Shown here piece after piece: positions 7,917-17,970 of a stretch of 61,611 nucleotides of DNA. The position numbers and the translations under genes were made by a program. Numbering within the stretch: position 1 is the first letter of the stretch; each line of letters starts with the position of its first letter. The stretch lies in assembly GCA_020443075.1 (NCBI GenBank), contig JAGRIU010000027.1, forward strand, positions 1 through 61,611. Direction: 5' to 3'. Source of the DNA: Alphaproteobacteria bacterium (GTDB lineage: Bacteria > Pseudomonadota > Alphaproteobacteria > Micavibrionales > Micavibrionaceae). The notes beneath the pieces are model-generated. The model had not been told where the DNA came from and made no database searches. It saw only the letters and a program-made list of their open reading frames with translations.

Positions 7917-9129
7917 AACGATCAATCTCCCCGAACACGATATCCAATGAACCGATAATACTCACCGTATCGGCCAGTTGATGCCCTTTGCTCATAAAAT
8001 CGAGCGCCTGTAAATGCGCAAAACCCGGAGCGCGAATGCGGCAGCGATACGGCTTGTTCGACCCGTCACTCACCAGATACACCCCGAACTCGCCCTTAGG
8101 CGCTTCGACGGCGGTGTACGTCTCGCCTTCCGGCACGTGAAAGCCTTCGGTATAAAGCTTGAAGTGGTGGATCATCGCCTCCATAGAGGATTTCATTTCC
8201 GCACGCGGCGGCGGACACACCTTGTAATCGCTCACACGACAATCCCCGTCCGGCATGTTTTCAATCGCCTGCTTCATAATCTTGATCGATTCATACATCT
8301 CGGCCATGCGCACCAGATACCGCGCATAACAATCCCCCGTCTTGCCGACAGGCACGTCAAAATCAAACTCTTCGTAAGAATCATAAGGCTGAGACTTGCG
8401 CAAATCCCACACCACGCCGGACCCGCGCAGCATCGGCCCCGAAAAGCCCCAATCCAGTGCATCGCGCTCTGACACCACGCCGATATCCACCGTACGCTGC
8501 TTGAAAATCCGGTTATTCGTCAGCAGGCTCTCCAGATCAGCCAGAAACTTCGGCAAATCCTCGCACCATTCCATCATATCATCCAGCAACCCGGCCGGAA
8601 GATCCTGCGACACACCGCCGGGACGGAAATAGTTAGCGTGCAGCCGCGCCCCGCACACGCGCTCGTAAAACTCCATCGCTTTTTCGCGCTCTTCAAACCC
8701 CCACAGAGCGGGCGTAATCGCCCCGACATCCAGAGCAAAAGTCGTAATATTCAGGATATGATTCAAAATCCGCCCCAGCTCGGCAAAGAGCACACGGATA
8801 TACTGCCCGCGCTTGGGCACGCCAATGCCGAGCAACTTTTCCGTCGCCAGCGCAAACACATGCTCCTGATTCATCGGGCACACATAATCCAGACGGTCGA
8901 AATACGGCAAAGCCTGCGTATAGGTTTTATACTCAATCAGCTTCTCCGTTCCGCGGTGCAAAAGCCCAATATGCGGGTCGGCCCGCTCAACAATCTCGCC
9001 TTCCATCTCCAGCACCAAACGCAACACCCCGTGCGCAGCCGGGTGCTGTGGCCCGAAATTCATCGTAAAAGGACGAATCTGTGTTTCCTCGGCAATATCA
9101 ATCTCTTTTGCTCTATTTTTAAGAGGCAT
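7915..9129 (-). CDS. nuoD: NADH-quinone oxidoreductase subunit D (49 kDa)
   Basis: This 404-residue subunit forms part of the quinone-binding site with NuoB. Family blocks are visible: [66 protein letters not shown], and the C-terminal [12 protein letters not shown]. The length is normal, so the GIY-YIG insertion at its 3' end did not change the protein. The nuoC stop lies 2 bases upstream. Confidence 0.97.
   Translation of the reverse strand: MPLKNRAKEIDIAEETQIRPFTMNFGPQHPAAHGVLRLVLEMEGEIVERADPHIGLLHRGTEKLIEYKTYTQALPYFDRLDYVCPMNQEHVFALATEKLLGIGVPKRGQYIRVLFAELGRILNHILNITTFALDVGAITPALWGFEEREKAMEFYERVCGARLHANYFRPGGVSQDLPAGLLDDMMEWCEDLPKFLADLESLLTNNRIFKQRTVDIGVVSERDALDWGFSGPMLRGSGVVWDLRKSQPYDSYEEFDFDVPVGKTGDCYARYLVRMAEMYESIKIMKQAIENMPDGDCRVSDYKVCPPPRAEMKSSMEAMIHHFKLYTEGFHVPEGETYTAVEAPKGEFGVYLVSDGSNKPYRCRIRAPGFAHLQALDFMSKGHQLADTVSIIGSLDIVFGEIDR
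7917..7933. repeat. 17-bp direct repeat, right copy (3' end of nuoD)
   Basis: This is the second copy of AACGATCAATCTCCCCG. It is part of the last codons of nuoD, whose stop is now TAG (7915-7917), contributed partly by the insertion edge. Confidence 0.85.
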
Positions 9130-9131
9130 CT

Positions 9132-9803
9132 TTAACGTCCCTCACCCACTTTTTTGTCCGTAGCATGCCATCCATGCGCGGGCTTCATCGCCTTTTCATC
9201 ACCGGGAAGCTGCACATCCGTCATCGCTTCCCACGGACTCAAATAATCGAATTTGCGAAAATCCTGCATCAACTCCACAGGCTCATACACCACACGCTTG
9301 AGCTCTTCATCATAGCGCAGCTCCACATAACCGGTCAGCGGAAAATCCTTGCGCTGCGGATGCCCTTCAAAACCGTAATCGGTCAAAATCCGCCGCAAAT
9401 CGGGATTGCCGGAAAACAGCACCCCATACATATCCCACACTTCGCGCTCGAACCATCCGGCAGAACTATAAACGCCCGTCACCGTCGGCACCAAAGTCGT
9501 CTCACCGGCCTGAATTTTCACGCGAACGCGGTGGTTATGCCGCATAGACAGCAACGTATAAACCACATCGAAACGCCCGCCAGCTTGATCCGCCTCGCGC
9601 TCGGGGTAATCCGCCCCGCACACATCAACCAGAATCTGAAAACCGCACTCTTTATCATCGCGCAGGAAATACAGGATTTTCACGATATCATCGCGCCGCG
9701 CATTCAAAACCAGCTCGTCTTTGAAGAACTCATACCCCGAAACCGCACCCTCAAGCTGTTCGGTGATATAATCGGCCAGATCTTTTAAGGCATCATCAAT
9801 CAT
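9132..9803 (-). CDS. nuoC: NADH-quinone oxidoreductase subunit C (30 kDa)
   Basis: This 223-residue complex I subunit has the signature region [40 protein letters not shown] followed by [19 protein letters not shown] (residues named in two blocks). It is a separate gene rather than a NuoCD fusion. It lies 14 bases after nuoB and 2 bases before nuoD, so the genes are tightly coupled. Confidence 0.97.
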   Translation of the reverse strand: MIDDALKDLADYITEQLEGAVSGYEFFKDELVLNARRDDIVKILYFLRDDKECGFQILVDVCGADYPEREADQAGGRFDVVYTLLSMRHNHRVRVKIQAGETTLVPTVTGVYSSAGWFEREVWDMYGVLFSGNPDLRRILTDYGFEGHPQRKDFPLTGYVELRYDEELKRVVYEPVELMQDFRKFDYLSPWEAMTDVQLPGDEKAMKPAHGWHATDKKVGEGR

Positions 9804-9817
9804 GTCCTACCGCCCCT

Positions 9818-10393
9818 CTAGCGCACAATGCGCGTATCCTCGCGCTGAATTTTCTTTTGGAGCTGCAACAGCCCGTACACCAGAGCCTCCGCCGTCGGCG
9901 GACAACCCGGCACATAGATATCAACGGGCACAATCCGGTCGCACCCGCGCACCACGGAATAGGAATAATGATAATACCCCCCGCCATTGGCGCAAGAGCC
10001 CATCGAAATCACCCAGCGCGGCTCGGGCATCTGGTCATAGACGCGGCGCAGCGCAGGCGCCATCTTATTCGTCAGCGTTCCCGCCACAATCATAACATCG
10101 GATTGCCGCGGAGAAGGCCGTGGAATCATCCCGAAACGGTCAAGGTCATAGCGGCTCATATAGGCGTGAATCATCTCCACCGCGCAGCACGCCAGCCCGA
10201 ACGTCATCGGCCACAGCGAACCCGTACGCGCCCAGTCAAACAGCGCATCCGCCCCGGTCAACAAGAATCCCTTCTCATCCAGAGTCTTGGAAATCGCTGC
10301 CGGCACAACGTCCTGCTCCACCGCAGACGGCAAAGGCACATCCGTACGTAATGCATAATCCGGCGCCGCTATAACTTTTCTATCGTGGCCCAT
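9818..10393 (-). CDS. nuoB: NADH-quinone oxidoreductase subunit B (PSST, N2 cluster)
   Basis: This 191-residue subunit carries terminal cluster N2: C69 and C70 (GLACCAVEM), C134 ([11 protein letters not shown]) and C164 ([12 protein letters not shown]). ATG 10393 is chosen because AGGAG lies 5-9 bases upstream; a start at 10423 would add an unconserved leader. Its first 14 bases overlap the end of the 105-aa ORF inserted between nuoA and nuoB. Confidence 0.97.
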   Translation of the reverse strand: MGHDRKVIAAPDYALRTDVPLPSAVEQDVVPAAISKTLDEKGFLLTGADALFDWARTGSLWPMTFGLACCAVEMIHAYMSRYDLDRFGMIPRPSPRQSDVMIVAGTLTNKMAPALRRVYDQMPEPRWVISMGSCANGGGYYHYSYSVVRGCDRIVPVDIYVPGCPPTAEALVYGLLQLQKKIQREDTRIVR

Positions 10394-10697
10394 CAACGTC
10401 TCCTTGAGGTTCAGAGTGAACATCTACAGCGCCAGATTTAATCTTTTCTACAACACTCAACAGTTTTTCCAAATCAATTTGAGACAAGTCTGAGAGCTCT
10501 TCGCGCGATATCCTGCTAAAAGTCTCAGGCGTATGCCCAACACCCGAATCAATTCGCTGTTTCTTAAAACCCAAATGAGGTTTGCTAGCCTCTACCGCGG
10601 CAATAATAGCAATACCGGACGGCGGACAGCCAAGCTGCTTTTCGAGGCGACGGGCTGCACGCTGAAAAATGTCAGGATATTGAATAATCACTCCCAT
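10380..10697 (-). CDS. Hypothetical protein between nuoA and nuoB, 105 aa
   Basis: The family is unknown. The start [17 protein letters not shown] at 10697 overlaps the last 10 bases of nuoA, and its end overlaps the nuoB start by 14 bases, so it sits as a translationally coupled cistron. It has no membrane segment; the tail is acidic ([11 protein letters not shown]...). In standard nuo operons nuoA and nuoB are adjacent, so this is an acquired or lineage-specific ORF. Confidence 0.6.
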   Translation of the reverse strand: MGVIIQYPDIFQRAARRLEKQLGCPPSGIAIIAAVEASKPHLGFKKQRIDSGVGHTPETFSRISREELSDLSQIDLEKLLSVVEKIKSGAVDVHSEPQGDVDGPR

Positions 10698-11059
10698 TCC
10701 AGACCGCCTTTTTTCCACTCATAGATAAAGCCGACCGTCAGAACGCCCAAAAACACCATCATCGACCAAAACCCGAACACGCCGATCGCGCCCAGAGAAA
10801 TCGCCCAGGGAAACAAAAACGCAATCTCCAGATCGAAAATAATGAACAGCAACGTGACCAGATAAAATCGCACGTCAAACTTGTTACGCGCATCGGAAAA
10901 CGCATCGAACCCGCACTCATACGCCGCCAGCTTCTCGGGGTCCGGCTTTTGCTGCCCCATCAGCAAAGAGCCCAAAATCATCACAACCGACATCCCGCCG
11001 GCAATCGCGATAAAAAGCAAAATAGGTAGATACTGAATAAGAAGTTCCTGAGGGGCCAT
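10688..11059 (-). CDS. nuoA: NADH-quinone oxidoreductase subunit A (ND3)
   Basis: This 123-residue membrane subunit has three transmembrane helices (about residues 8-30, 63-85, 92-114) and the conserved loop [25 protein letters not shown] between the first and second (key residues ECG and D). ATG 11059 gives [16 protein letters not shown] and the family length; a start at 11104 would add 15 residues. It is the first gene of the nuo operon. Confidence 0.95.
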   Translation of the reverse strand: MAPQELLIQYLPILLFIAIAGGMSVVMILGSLLMGQQKPDPEKLAAYECGFDAFSDARNKFDVRFYLVTLLFIIFDLEIAFLFPWAISLGAIGVFGFWSMMVFLGVLTVGFIYEWKKGGLEWE

Positions 11060-11141
11060 AACGCGATCGCAAGCTCTTGATAAAACCTGCCCTTGTTTTA
11101 ACACCCTCGGGAACGAAAAGAAATAGCTAGATCAAGAAATT

Positions 11142-11345
11142 TTAGAGGCCCAAAACAACGTCATCTTCGCTTTGACACAACAAATCAAGAGGATTAGACG
11201 CCATAGCCTGAGAAGCACGATCAAGACACCAAGCATCAGTCGTTGCTTCATTTGAAAGCGCTGCTCTTTCACTATCAAAAACTGCTTGAAGGTCTGAATC
11301 CGAGCGGCCACTCAACCCCACCTCATTCAAAGTACGCGTAAACAT
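11142..11345 (-). CDS. Hypothetical protein, 67 aa
   Basis: The family is unknown. ATG 11345 (MFTRTLNEVGLSGRSDSD) follows a strong ribosome site, GGAGAAGAG, 2-3 bases before the start; the upstream Met at 11357 has none. The protein is acidic and soluble with two cysteines. It lies 82 bases upstream of nuoA on the same strand. Confidence 0.5.
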   Translation of the reverse strand: MFTRTLNEVGLSGRSDSDLQAVFDSERAALSNEATTDAWCLDRASQAMASNPLDLLCQSEDDVVLGL

Positions 11346-11454
11346 TCTCTTCTCCATTACATTAATTAAACGATAAAAACCGCCTTGTAGCGCACAACAA
11401 CTATATTGTCAAGCCTTATGGAAAGAGTGACTAAAATAAAGAGGAAAGCTCAAA

Positions 11455-11531
11455 TGGCGCGAGTGACGAGACTTGAACTCGCGGCCTCCGCCGTGACAGG
11501 GCGGCGCTCTAACCAACTGAGCTACACCCGC
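11455..11531 (-). tRNA. tRNA-Asp (GTC)
   Basis: A cloverleaf of 77 nt: acceptor GCGGGTG pairs with CACTCGC, D-arm GCTCAGTTGG, anticodon loop CTGTCAC reading GTC, T-arm GAGTTCAAGTCTC, and CCA encoded. Confidence 0.95.
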
Positions 11532-11610
11532 GCATCTGAGGTGAGATTTCATATCAATTTATAAGCGGCCCTGTCAACGCCCTTTTCTTAAAAAAGCGCC
11601 AGAAAGATCA

Positions 11611-12732
11611 TCAGGCCGCCAGCATTGTCTCCGCCGCCCTGTAATCCAGATCAAGCGCATGGGCCACAGCTTCGTGCGTAATCCGCCCCTCGCACACATT
11701 CAGCCCGCTCATAAAACCGGGAATATCGCGCAGAGCATCCTTCCACCCCTTATCCGCCAGCGCCAACGCATACGGCAGCACAGAATGATTCAGCGCCAGC
11801 GCCGAAGACAACGGCACCGCACCGGGCATATTCGCCACACAATAATGCACAACCCCGCCTTCAACAAAGGTCGGATTATCATGCGTCGTCGGATGGCTGG
11901 TCTCCGCGCATCCACCCTGATCAATTGCGATATCGACAAAAACGCTGCCCGGAATCATGCCTGGCAACATCGAACGCGTAATCAGCTTCGGTGCCGAAGC
12001 CCCTGGAATCAAAACCGCCCCGATCACGACCTCGGCCTTCTGCACAGCCTTTTCCAAAACATCGGTGTTCGAATAAATGATATTGGCCCGCCCATGGAAA
12101 TATTCATCCAGAAAACGCATCCGCTCGTTCGAACGCTCGAGAATCGTTACATTCGCACCCAACCCCGTGGCCATCTGCGCCGCATGAAAACCGGATACCC
12201 CGCCGCCAAGTATCAGCACGTCCGCCGGACGCACACCGGGCACACCGCCCATCAAACGACCCGTCCCGCCCTTGTGCTTCATCAAGTGATACGCCCCGAC
12301 CTGCACGGACAACCGCCCGGCAATCTCGCTCATAGGCTGGAGCAGCGGCAAAGTCCGCCCGCTTTTATCCGTCACCGTTTCATAGGCAATCGCCACGCAG
12401 CCCGAATCCATCAGCCCCTGAGCCTGCTGCGGATCGGCCGCCAGATGCAGATAGGTAAAAAGAATCTGCCCCTTACGCAACATCTTGCATTCATTGGGCT
12501 GAGGCTCCTTAACCTTAACGATCATATCGGCCTTGGCATAAATCTCCGCCGCACCGCCTATAATCATCGCCCCGGCCTGCTCGTAATGCGCATCGCTGAA
12601 ATTAATCGCCGCCCCTGCGCCACTCTCAATCATCACCGCATGCCCGTGCTTCACCAGTTCCTTGACCGATGACGGCACCAGCCCCACACGATGTTCTAAC
12701 GTTTTGATTTCCTTTGGTACGCCGATGAGCAT
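11611..12732 (-). CDS. ald: Alanine dehydrogenase
   Basis: This 373-residue NAD-dependent enzyme interconverts L-alanine and pyruvate plus ammonia. It begins MLIGVPKEIKTLEHRVGLVP with the conserved substrate-binding region KVKEPQPNE and FTYLHLA, the Rossmann motif ILGGGVSGFHAAQMA, and the C-terminal NVCEGRITHEAVA. GGAGGCGG precedes the ATG. A sodium/alanine symporter gene lies 16 kb away in the same window. Confidence 0.95.
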   Translation of the reverse strand: MLIGVPKEIKTLEHRVGLVPSSVKELVKHGHAVMIESGAGAAINFSDAHYEQAGAMIIGGAAEIYAKADMIVKVKEPQPNECKMLRKGQILFTYLHLAADPQQAQGLMDSGCVAIAYETVTDKSGRTLPLLQPMSEIAGRLSVQVGAYHLMKHKGGTGRLMGGVPGVRPADVLILGGGVSGFHAAQMATGLGANVTILERSNERMRFLDEYFHGRANIIYSNTDVLEKAVQKAEVVIGAVLIPGASAPKLITRSMLPGMIPGSVFVDIAIDQGGCAETSHPTTHDNPTFVEGGVVHYCVANMPGAVPLSSALALNHSVLPYALALADKGWKDALRDIPGFMSGLNVCEGRITHEAVAHALDLDYRAAETMLAA

Positions 12733-12769
12733 TTTTCCGCCTCCAATTCAATGACACGTTGAGGAAATA

Positions 12770-14014
12770 TTATGCAGCCTTATCCTGATCTGCGCCATAG
12801 CGTTTTTCAACATACGCTTCGACCAGCGCCTGAAACTCTGCCGCGATATTCTCCCCGCGCAGCGTATGGGCTTTTTTCCCGTCAATAAACACAGGCGCGA
12901 CAGGGCTTTCTCCGGTGCCGGGCAAGGAAATCCCGATATCCGCATGCTTGCTCTCGCCCGGCCCGTTGACGATACAGCCCATCACCGCAACCTTCAGCCC
13001 CTCAACGCCCGGATATTTTTTACGCCACTCCGGCATGGAATCATCCAGATGCCGCTGGATATCCTGCGCCAATTCTTGGAAAAATGTCGAAGTCGTCCGC
13101 CCGCACCCCGGACACGCCGCCACCTCCGGCGTAAAAGAGCGCAAACCCAGAGATTGCAAAATCTCCTTACACACCCTAACCTCAAGCGTACGGTCACCGT
13201 TCGGCTCCGGCGTCAAGGACGCGCGGATCGTATCGCCAATCCCTTCATTGAGCAAAATACCTTCCGCCAAGGCTGTGGCCACAATGCCCTTGCTTGCCAT
13301 CCCCGCCTCGGTCAGCCCCAGATGCAGCGCATAATGTGAGCGCTGCGCCAATTCGCGGTAAACGGCAATCAAATCCTGCACCCGGCTCACCTTGGCCGAA
13401 AGGATGATCTGATCCTCCCGTAAACCGATATTCAGCGCTTTTTCAGCGCTAATCAACGCCGATTGCACCAATGTTTCGCGCATCACACTATCCGCATCCC
13501 ACGGCCGGGAACGCTGAGCATTTTCATCCATAAGCTTTGTTGCCAGATCCTGATCGAGACTCCCCCAATTCACCCCGATCCGTACAGCCTTGTTATGCTC
13601 TGCGGCCTTTTCGATCATGGATTCAAACTGCGCATCGCGCTTTTTGCCAAAACCCACATTCCCCGGATTAATCCGGTATTTATCCAGCGCCGTGCATAGC
13701 TCCGGAACGTCATTCAATAGCGTGTGCCCGTTATAGTGAAAACATCCCGCCAGAGGCACATCCAGACCCGCAGCCTCCAGCCGCTCGCGTAAAGAAACAA
13801 CCCCGCGCGCCGCCGCCCCGTTATTCACCGTCACGCGGACGATCTCCGAACCGGCCAAAAACAAATCCTTCACCTGCGCGAAAGTTTTATCGACATCCGC
13901 CGTATCGGTGTTGGTCATCGACTGCACAACCACAGGCGCAGCCCCACCAACCATCACGCCGCGCACGCGAACGCCGTATGTCTTATGCCGCTGTTTTTGA
14001 GAAATCTGAACCAT
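12770..14014 (-). CDS. ispG: 4-hydroxy-3-methylbut-2-enyl diphosphate synthase
   Basis: This is the penultimate MEP-pathway enzyme (GcpE), a 4Fe-4S protein of 414 residues. Motifs: [11 protein letters not shown] near the N-terminus, YRINPGNVG, the cluster ligands CPGCGRT and CIVNGPGES, then the ADIGISLPG block. The length is normal for the bacterial form. Confidence 0.97.
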   Translation of the reverse strand: MVQISQKQRHKTYGVRVRGVMVGGAAPVVVQSMTNTDTADVDKTFAQVKDLFLAGSEIVRVTVNNGAAARGVVSLRERLEAAGLDVPLAGCFHYNGHTLLNDVPELCTALDKYRINPGNVGFGKKRDAQFESMIEKAAEHNKAVRIGVNWGSLDQDLATKLMDENAQRSRPWDADSVMRETLVQSALISAEKALNIGLREDQIILSAKVSRVQDLIAVYRELAQRSHYALHLGLTEAGMASKGIVATALAEGILLNEGIGDTIRASLTPEPNGDRTLEVRVCKEILQSLGLRSFTPEVAACPGCGRTTSTFFQELAQDIQRHLDDSMPEWRKKYPGVEGLKVAVMGCIVNGPGESKHADIGISLPGTGESPVAPVFIDGKKAHTLRGENIAAEFQALVEAYVEKRYGADQDKAA

Positions 14015-14060
14015 GCAGACTATTTAAAGACTAGAATTGGGAAAAGCAAGCGAAGGCGGA

Positions 14061-14135
<75 letters not shown>

Positions 14136-14297
14136 TTTTAAAGGCCTTGCCAAAGACGGAAAAGCCAAAAGACCGCATAGGAATAATCGCTCTAAAAACA
14201 GAAATCAAGTCTTTTGATCACAGGAAACACACCATAAAAGCAAAACACATTATTTTTGCCTTCTAAAACACAGGCCTTCACGTATAGACTGACAAAC

Positions 14298-16049
14298 ATG
14301 AATGCAACGCCCGACACGCCCCAAAACATCACAGACGTCCTGACCCGTACTTTAACAGGAATGTTTATGGCGCTGGCGCTCGCGCTCATCGTCATTGCCG
14401 CCAAAGGCTACGCGCCGTTTCCGAATTTCTGGAATGGTTTGCCAACCCTGCCAATTCTTCAGACCCAAGCCAACAACACCGTCTTCCCGCAAGACATCTT
14501 CGTGCGCGAGATAAACTGGCCCTACCCGCTTTTATCTATTCTCTACAGCATGATAGGCAGCAGCGAGGCCTTGCCCCTAATACTTTTCGCGCTCAACTTT
14601 CTGACCGTATTTCTGGCCGTTCTTGTCATCGCCGGCCTGCTCAAAACGCAAAACACAAGCGCCTCTCTGCTGCCGTTCACCGTTCTGCTGGCCATGTGCG
14701 GCGAGAACACAGGGCTAGGCTGGGGAAACTTCTGGAACCTCAGCGGCGAATTCTTCTCTACCCAAGCCTTGGCTTTGCTCTTTTATCTCGGAGCGATTTG
14801 GATATACACGCGCGGAGCGTTCCGGCATTTATGGGCCGCGCTCACACTCACTTTGCTAGCCGATCCAGCCATCGGCTTACAAGCCCTTATCGTATTGACC
14901 GCCGCCGCATTATTCGACCCACGCAAAACAAAGAAACGTACGGTGTTTAATGGCATCGCCGCCTTGGTGCTCTCGCTTCCGGCCACTCTACCCTTCCTGC
15001 GCGGCATGCTCGAAACAGCCCCCGACAATGCTGCGGAACTTATCCTTTTGCGCTACGCCCATTTCTACGAGATCAAAACACTTCCGCTTATACTCTACAG
15101 CCTCACCGTCCTGGCCGGCTGGACCGCTTTAAGCCTAAAGAAAAATGCAAGTCCCCTGCCCCTGATCATGGGCGCACAAACACTACTAACAGGGCTCTGC
15201 TTGCTTGTATTCGCGCCGTGGGTCTCGCAAACCACCCTGAACGCCTATCCCGTTTGGCTGTTCCAGCTTGAACCTCTGCACACCACGCCCATCCTGCTCA
15301 TTCTTTCGGCCATTATGATCACAGGCGCGCTTCCGCAGCTTCTAAATAAAGAGATTTTGAACCAAAACCTCACAACCAAGGCCCTAAGCGTTATCCTGAT
15401 CATCGAAATTTTAACGCTGCTCGCGCTCCAGCCCCCCTACGGCATTACACTCATCATCCTGACCTTAATGGGAATTTCTTGGTTCGGCCTGCACTATACG
15501 GTTGCTGAAGACAAAACCGTTCTCACGCTCTGGATCTTCATCGCCATCACAGCCAATCTATACGTCTATAAAAACACATACATCCAAATGCCACCCGAAC
15601 CGGAAAAACAACAGCTCTTCGACTGGGTCAAAAACAACGCAGAAATAGAAGAGCTTTTCATTATTCCGCCGGATATGGACGGCTTCCGCTACTATACAAA
15701 ACACAGCGTCTACGTAAATTTCAGTCTCTTCCCGCTGCACAGCCCGTCAAAAATCCGGACATGGAAAGACCGCATCGACGAAACCGCCCAGCCCGACACC
15801 ATCCCGCACCCCACCTTTGCCAAGGGCTGGGGCCGCGCCCAGGACTGGAACCGCACATACGCCCTGCACAACACACCCGAGCGCATTGAAACGCTGCTGG
15901 AGAACACGGGCGCCGCCTACCTGATCCTTGATCGTAAAGCTCTGGACATGCCACCTTTTGTAGATATGAAGAACGAAGCGCCCTCCAACTTAAGCAAGCC
16001 GTACGAAAACGAACAATTCACAATTTACACCCGCAAAAAACCACAATGA
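14298..16049 (+). CDS. Polytopic membrane protein with C-terminal soluble domain, 583 aa
   Basis: About a dozen hydrophobic helices fill residues 15-430, and a soluble domain of about 140 residues follows (FIIPPDMDGFRYYTKHSVYV ... KIRTWKDRIDE). The overall plan resembles membrane glycosyltransferase-like or DUF6798-type proteins; that assignment is from memory and unproven. ATG 14298 is chosen; a TTG at 14256 is in frame upstream. The stop overlaps the next ATG by four bases (ATGA), so it is coupled to the CapA-like gene and may act with it on a cell-surface polymer. Confidence 0.8.
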   Translation: MNATPDTPQNITDVLTRTLTGMFMALALALIVIAAKGYAPFPNFWNGLPTLPILQTQANNTVFPQDIFVREINWPYPLLSILYSMIGSSEALPLILFALNFLTVFLAVLVIAGLLKTQNTSASLLPFTVLLAMCGENTGLGWGNFWNLSGEFFSTQALALLFYLGAIWIYTRGAFRHLWAALTLTLLADPAIGLQALIVLTAAALFDPRKTKKRTVFNGIAALVLSLPATLPFLRGMLETAPDNAAELILLRYAHFYEIKTLPLILYSLTVLAGWTALSLKKNASPLPLIMGAQTLLTGLCLLVFAPWVSQTTLNAYPVWLFQLEPLHTTPILLILSAIMITGALPQLLNKEILNQNLTTKALSVILIIEILTLLALQPPYGITLIILTLMGISWFGLHYTVAEDKTVLTLWIFIAITANLYVYKNTYIQMPPEPEKQQLFDWVKNNAEIEELFIIPPDMDGFRYYTKHSVYVNFSLFPLHSPSKIRTWKDRIDETAQPDTIPHPTFAKGWGRAQDWNRTYALHNTPERIETLLENTGAAYLILDRKALDMPPFVDMKNEAPSNLSKPYENEQFTIYTRKKPQ

Positions 16050-17272
16050 AAAATATCTCCACTCTATTCAGCATCATCCTTTTATGCACCGGAATTATCC
16101 TCCTGGGACTGCTGGCAAAAACATACACATACGAACATACGCGCCCGGAAAGCTCGCCTGTGATCTTCCGCGATTTTCCCAATCAACCGCAAACCGATAC
16201 AGCCGAAAACCTCGACACCTCGGCACTTAAAAACATCTGCCCGCTCATCCGCCTGAGCTTCACCGGCGATATCATGCAACATCACAGGCAAATGCACGAT
16301 GATTTCCAAGCAAGCTATGCCGCCCTCAAGCCCGTCCTCGACCGACACGACCTAAGCCTCGGCATGATGGAGTTCCCCGTCGATCCGGACAAACCGGCCG
16401 GCCCGCCACCACACTCCGTACAGTTCAACGGCTCACCGGCCCACCTTCAGGCCCTCAAAGACAGCGGCTTCGATTTACTCAACCTGTCGAACAATCACAG
16501 TCTGGACCAAGGCGTTGACGGCGCGCTACGCACACTAACCGAAGTCGAAAAACATGGCCTCGAAGGTGTAGGCATCGGCTCGAAAACCAAAACACGAACA
16601 CCGCAATACATCACAGTCAACGGACGGAAACTGGCCTTTGCATCTTTCAGCATCCAGCCCAATAGCTACCCCGATGAAACCGGAGACATAGCATACTGGC
16701 CCAAAGATGCGCCCATCCACGAACTCAACTTCTATAACTGGAACGGCCTCTACCGCGAAAAAGGCCGGAAACTCTTCCGGGAATACGTCCAAAACGCCGA
16801 AAAAGATCGCGCCGATTTCAAGATCGCCCTGCTGCATTGGGGCGATGAGTGGGATTTCACGCCCAATGAAGAGCAAAAACGCGCCGCCCATGACATGATC
16901 GACGCCGGGTTCGATATGGTGATCGGCAGCCACGGCCACGTCCTCAACGGACTGGAAGTCTACAAAAACAAACTCATCGCCTATTCGCTCGGCAATCTTA
17001 TTTCCGATTTCGTCGAAACAAAAGTCCGTAGCGCCGCCGTGTTAAGCGTCGCCCTATCCGAACAAAAAGACGGCACGCTAGCCCTGTTCAGCTTTTCCGC
17101 CATACCAACCCTGACACACCGTGAAAAAAACCATCCCGTAACCCCGCTCACGACCCCCAGCAAAGGCCGTGAAGAACAAAAAGCCCTCGCCAACGCCCGG
17201 CATATTCTGGGAAAAAATGTTCTTGATGACTGGGAAAAGCAACTAGTAGAGCCATGTATAAGAAATAATTAA
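16046..17272 (+). CDS. CapA/PgsA-family metallophosphatase-like protein
   Basis: This 408-residue protein has one N-terminal membrane anchor (residues 6-25) and a CapA/PGA_cap domain. Metal-ligand motifs are visible: LSFTGDIMQHH, NLSNNHSLDQG, LLHWGDEWDF and IGSHGHVLNG. The family is known from poly-gamma-glutamate capsule loci and is calcineurin-fold like. It is translationally coupled to the upstream membrane protein. No other capsule genes are present, so the substrate is unknown. Confidence 0.85.
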   Translation: MKNISTLFSIILLCTGIILLGLLAKTYTYEHTRPESSPVIFRDFPNQPQTDTAENLDTSALKNICPLIRLSFTGDIMQHHRQMHDDFQASYAALKPVLDRHDLSLGMMEFPVDPDKPAGPPPHSVQFNGSPAHLQALKDSGFDLLNLSNNHSLDQGVDGALRTLTEVEKHGLEGVGIGSKTKTRTPQYITVNGRKLAFASFSIQPNSYPDETGDIAYWPKDAPIHELNFYNWNGLYREKGRKLFREYVQNAEKDRADFKIALLHWGDEWDFTPNEEQKRAAHDMIDAGFDMVIGSHGHVLNGLEVYKNKLIAYSLGNLISDFVETKVRSAAVLSVALSEQKDGTLALFSFSAIPTLTHREKNHPVTPLTTPSKGREEQKALANARHILGKNVLDDWEKQLVEPCIRNN

Positions 17273-17282
17273 AGACCAAGCG

Positions 17283-17376
17283 TTGCCCAAATTTGATTTT
17301 TTACAAGACACGAGGAGCGCAGTGTAGAAAACTACATAAGCGACGAGTAACAAAGTAAAAAATCAAATTTGGGCAA
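17283..17376. repeat. Perfect 22-bp inverted repeat with 50-base centre
   Basis: The left arm 17283-17304 starts TTGCCCAAATTTGA; the right arm 17355-17376 is its exact reverse complement ending TTTGGGCAA. The centre contains a small GTAG-aaaa-CTAC hairpin and related CGAGGAGCG/GCGACGAG stretches. It lies just after the CapA-like gene and 3 bases before tRNA-Arg (opposite strand). It may be a bidirectional terminator or a MITE-like element. Confidence 0.85.
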
Positions 17377-17379
17377 GGA

Positions 17380-17456
17380 TGGCGATCCCGGCAGGACTTG
17401 AACCTGCAACCTACTGATTAGAAGTCAGTTGCTCTATCCAGTTGAGCTACGGGACC
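17380..17456 (-). tRNA. tRNA-Arg (TCT)
   Basis: 77 nt: acceptor GGTCCCG/CGGGATC, anticodon loop CTTCTAA (TCT) with stem ACTGA/TCAGT, T-arm GCAGGTTCAAGTCCTGC, CCA encoded. Confidence 0.95.
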
Positions 17457-17526
17457 ACAGCGTCTAAAACGTGAATAGTGCTAACAAAAACAAGGCCGCA
17501 CGTCACGCTTTTTATCGAAAAATCTC

Positions 17527-17868
17527 TTAAGAGGCTTTTTTACGCCCTTTGGAAGGAACTTTCTTTTCCACAGGCTGCGGTGGACTATACACAAAATTAT
17601 CCCCGTAATTACGCGGCTTGACTTTGCGTTCTTGCGGCACAATCACCTGATAAGCCAGCCCCTGAGCCTTGGCATAATCTTCCGCAGCCTCTTGGCTATC
17701 AAACGACAGACGAACCTGCCCTAGCGTATCCTCAGCCGCGCTCCACCCCATCAAAGCCCCCGGCGCGCGCGTGGCATGGCTCTCGAATTCCAAAACCCAC
17801 TCACGATCTTTCCCGCGCCCCGATTGCATCGGGTTCTTAGACGGTTTGTATAGTCTTGCTTTTATCAT
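17527..17868 (-). CDS. NDUFS4-like complex I subunit (ETC complex I conserved region)
   Basis: This 113-residue protein begins MIKARLYKPSKNPMQSG and continues with WVLEFE, the GWSAAEDTLGQVRLSFDS block, AAEDYAKAQGLAYQV and PRNYGDNF, the family pattern of the 18-kDa accessory subunit known in mitochondria and alphaproteobacteria. The C-terminal tail is lysine-rich. It lies apart from the nuo operon, as is usual. Confidence 0.92.
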   Translation of the reverse strand: MIKARLYKPSKNPMQSGRGKDREWVLEFESHATRAPGALMGWSAAEDTLGQVRLSFDSQEAAEDYAKAQGLAYQVIVPQERKVKPRNYGDNFVYSPPQPVEKKVPSKGRKKAS

Positions 17869-17970
17869 ATTCGTAAAAACCTTCTATCACAGGCACAGCC
17901 TGTAAAAATTAAGAACAACCGAAGTTTAAATGAAAAGAAGCGACAATCCAAGTCTTGAAACAAAGGCATT

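Noticed and set aside
11659..12672. 337-aa plus-strand ORF opposite ald
   Set aside because: Arg/His/Pro-rich composition of a shadow frame; ald carries all family motifs.
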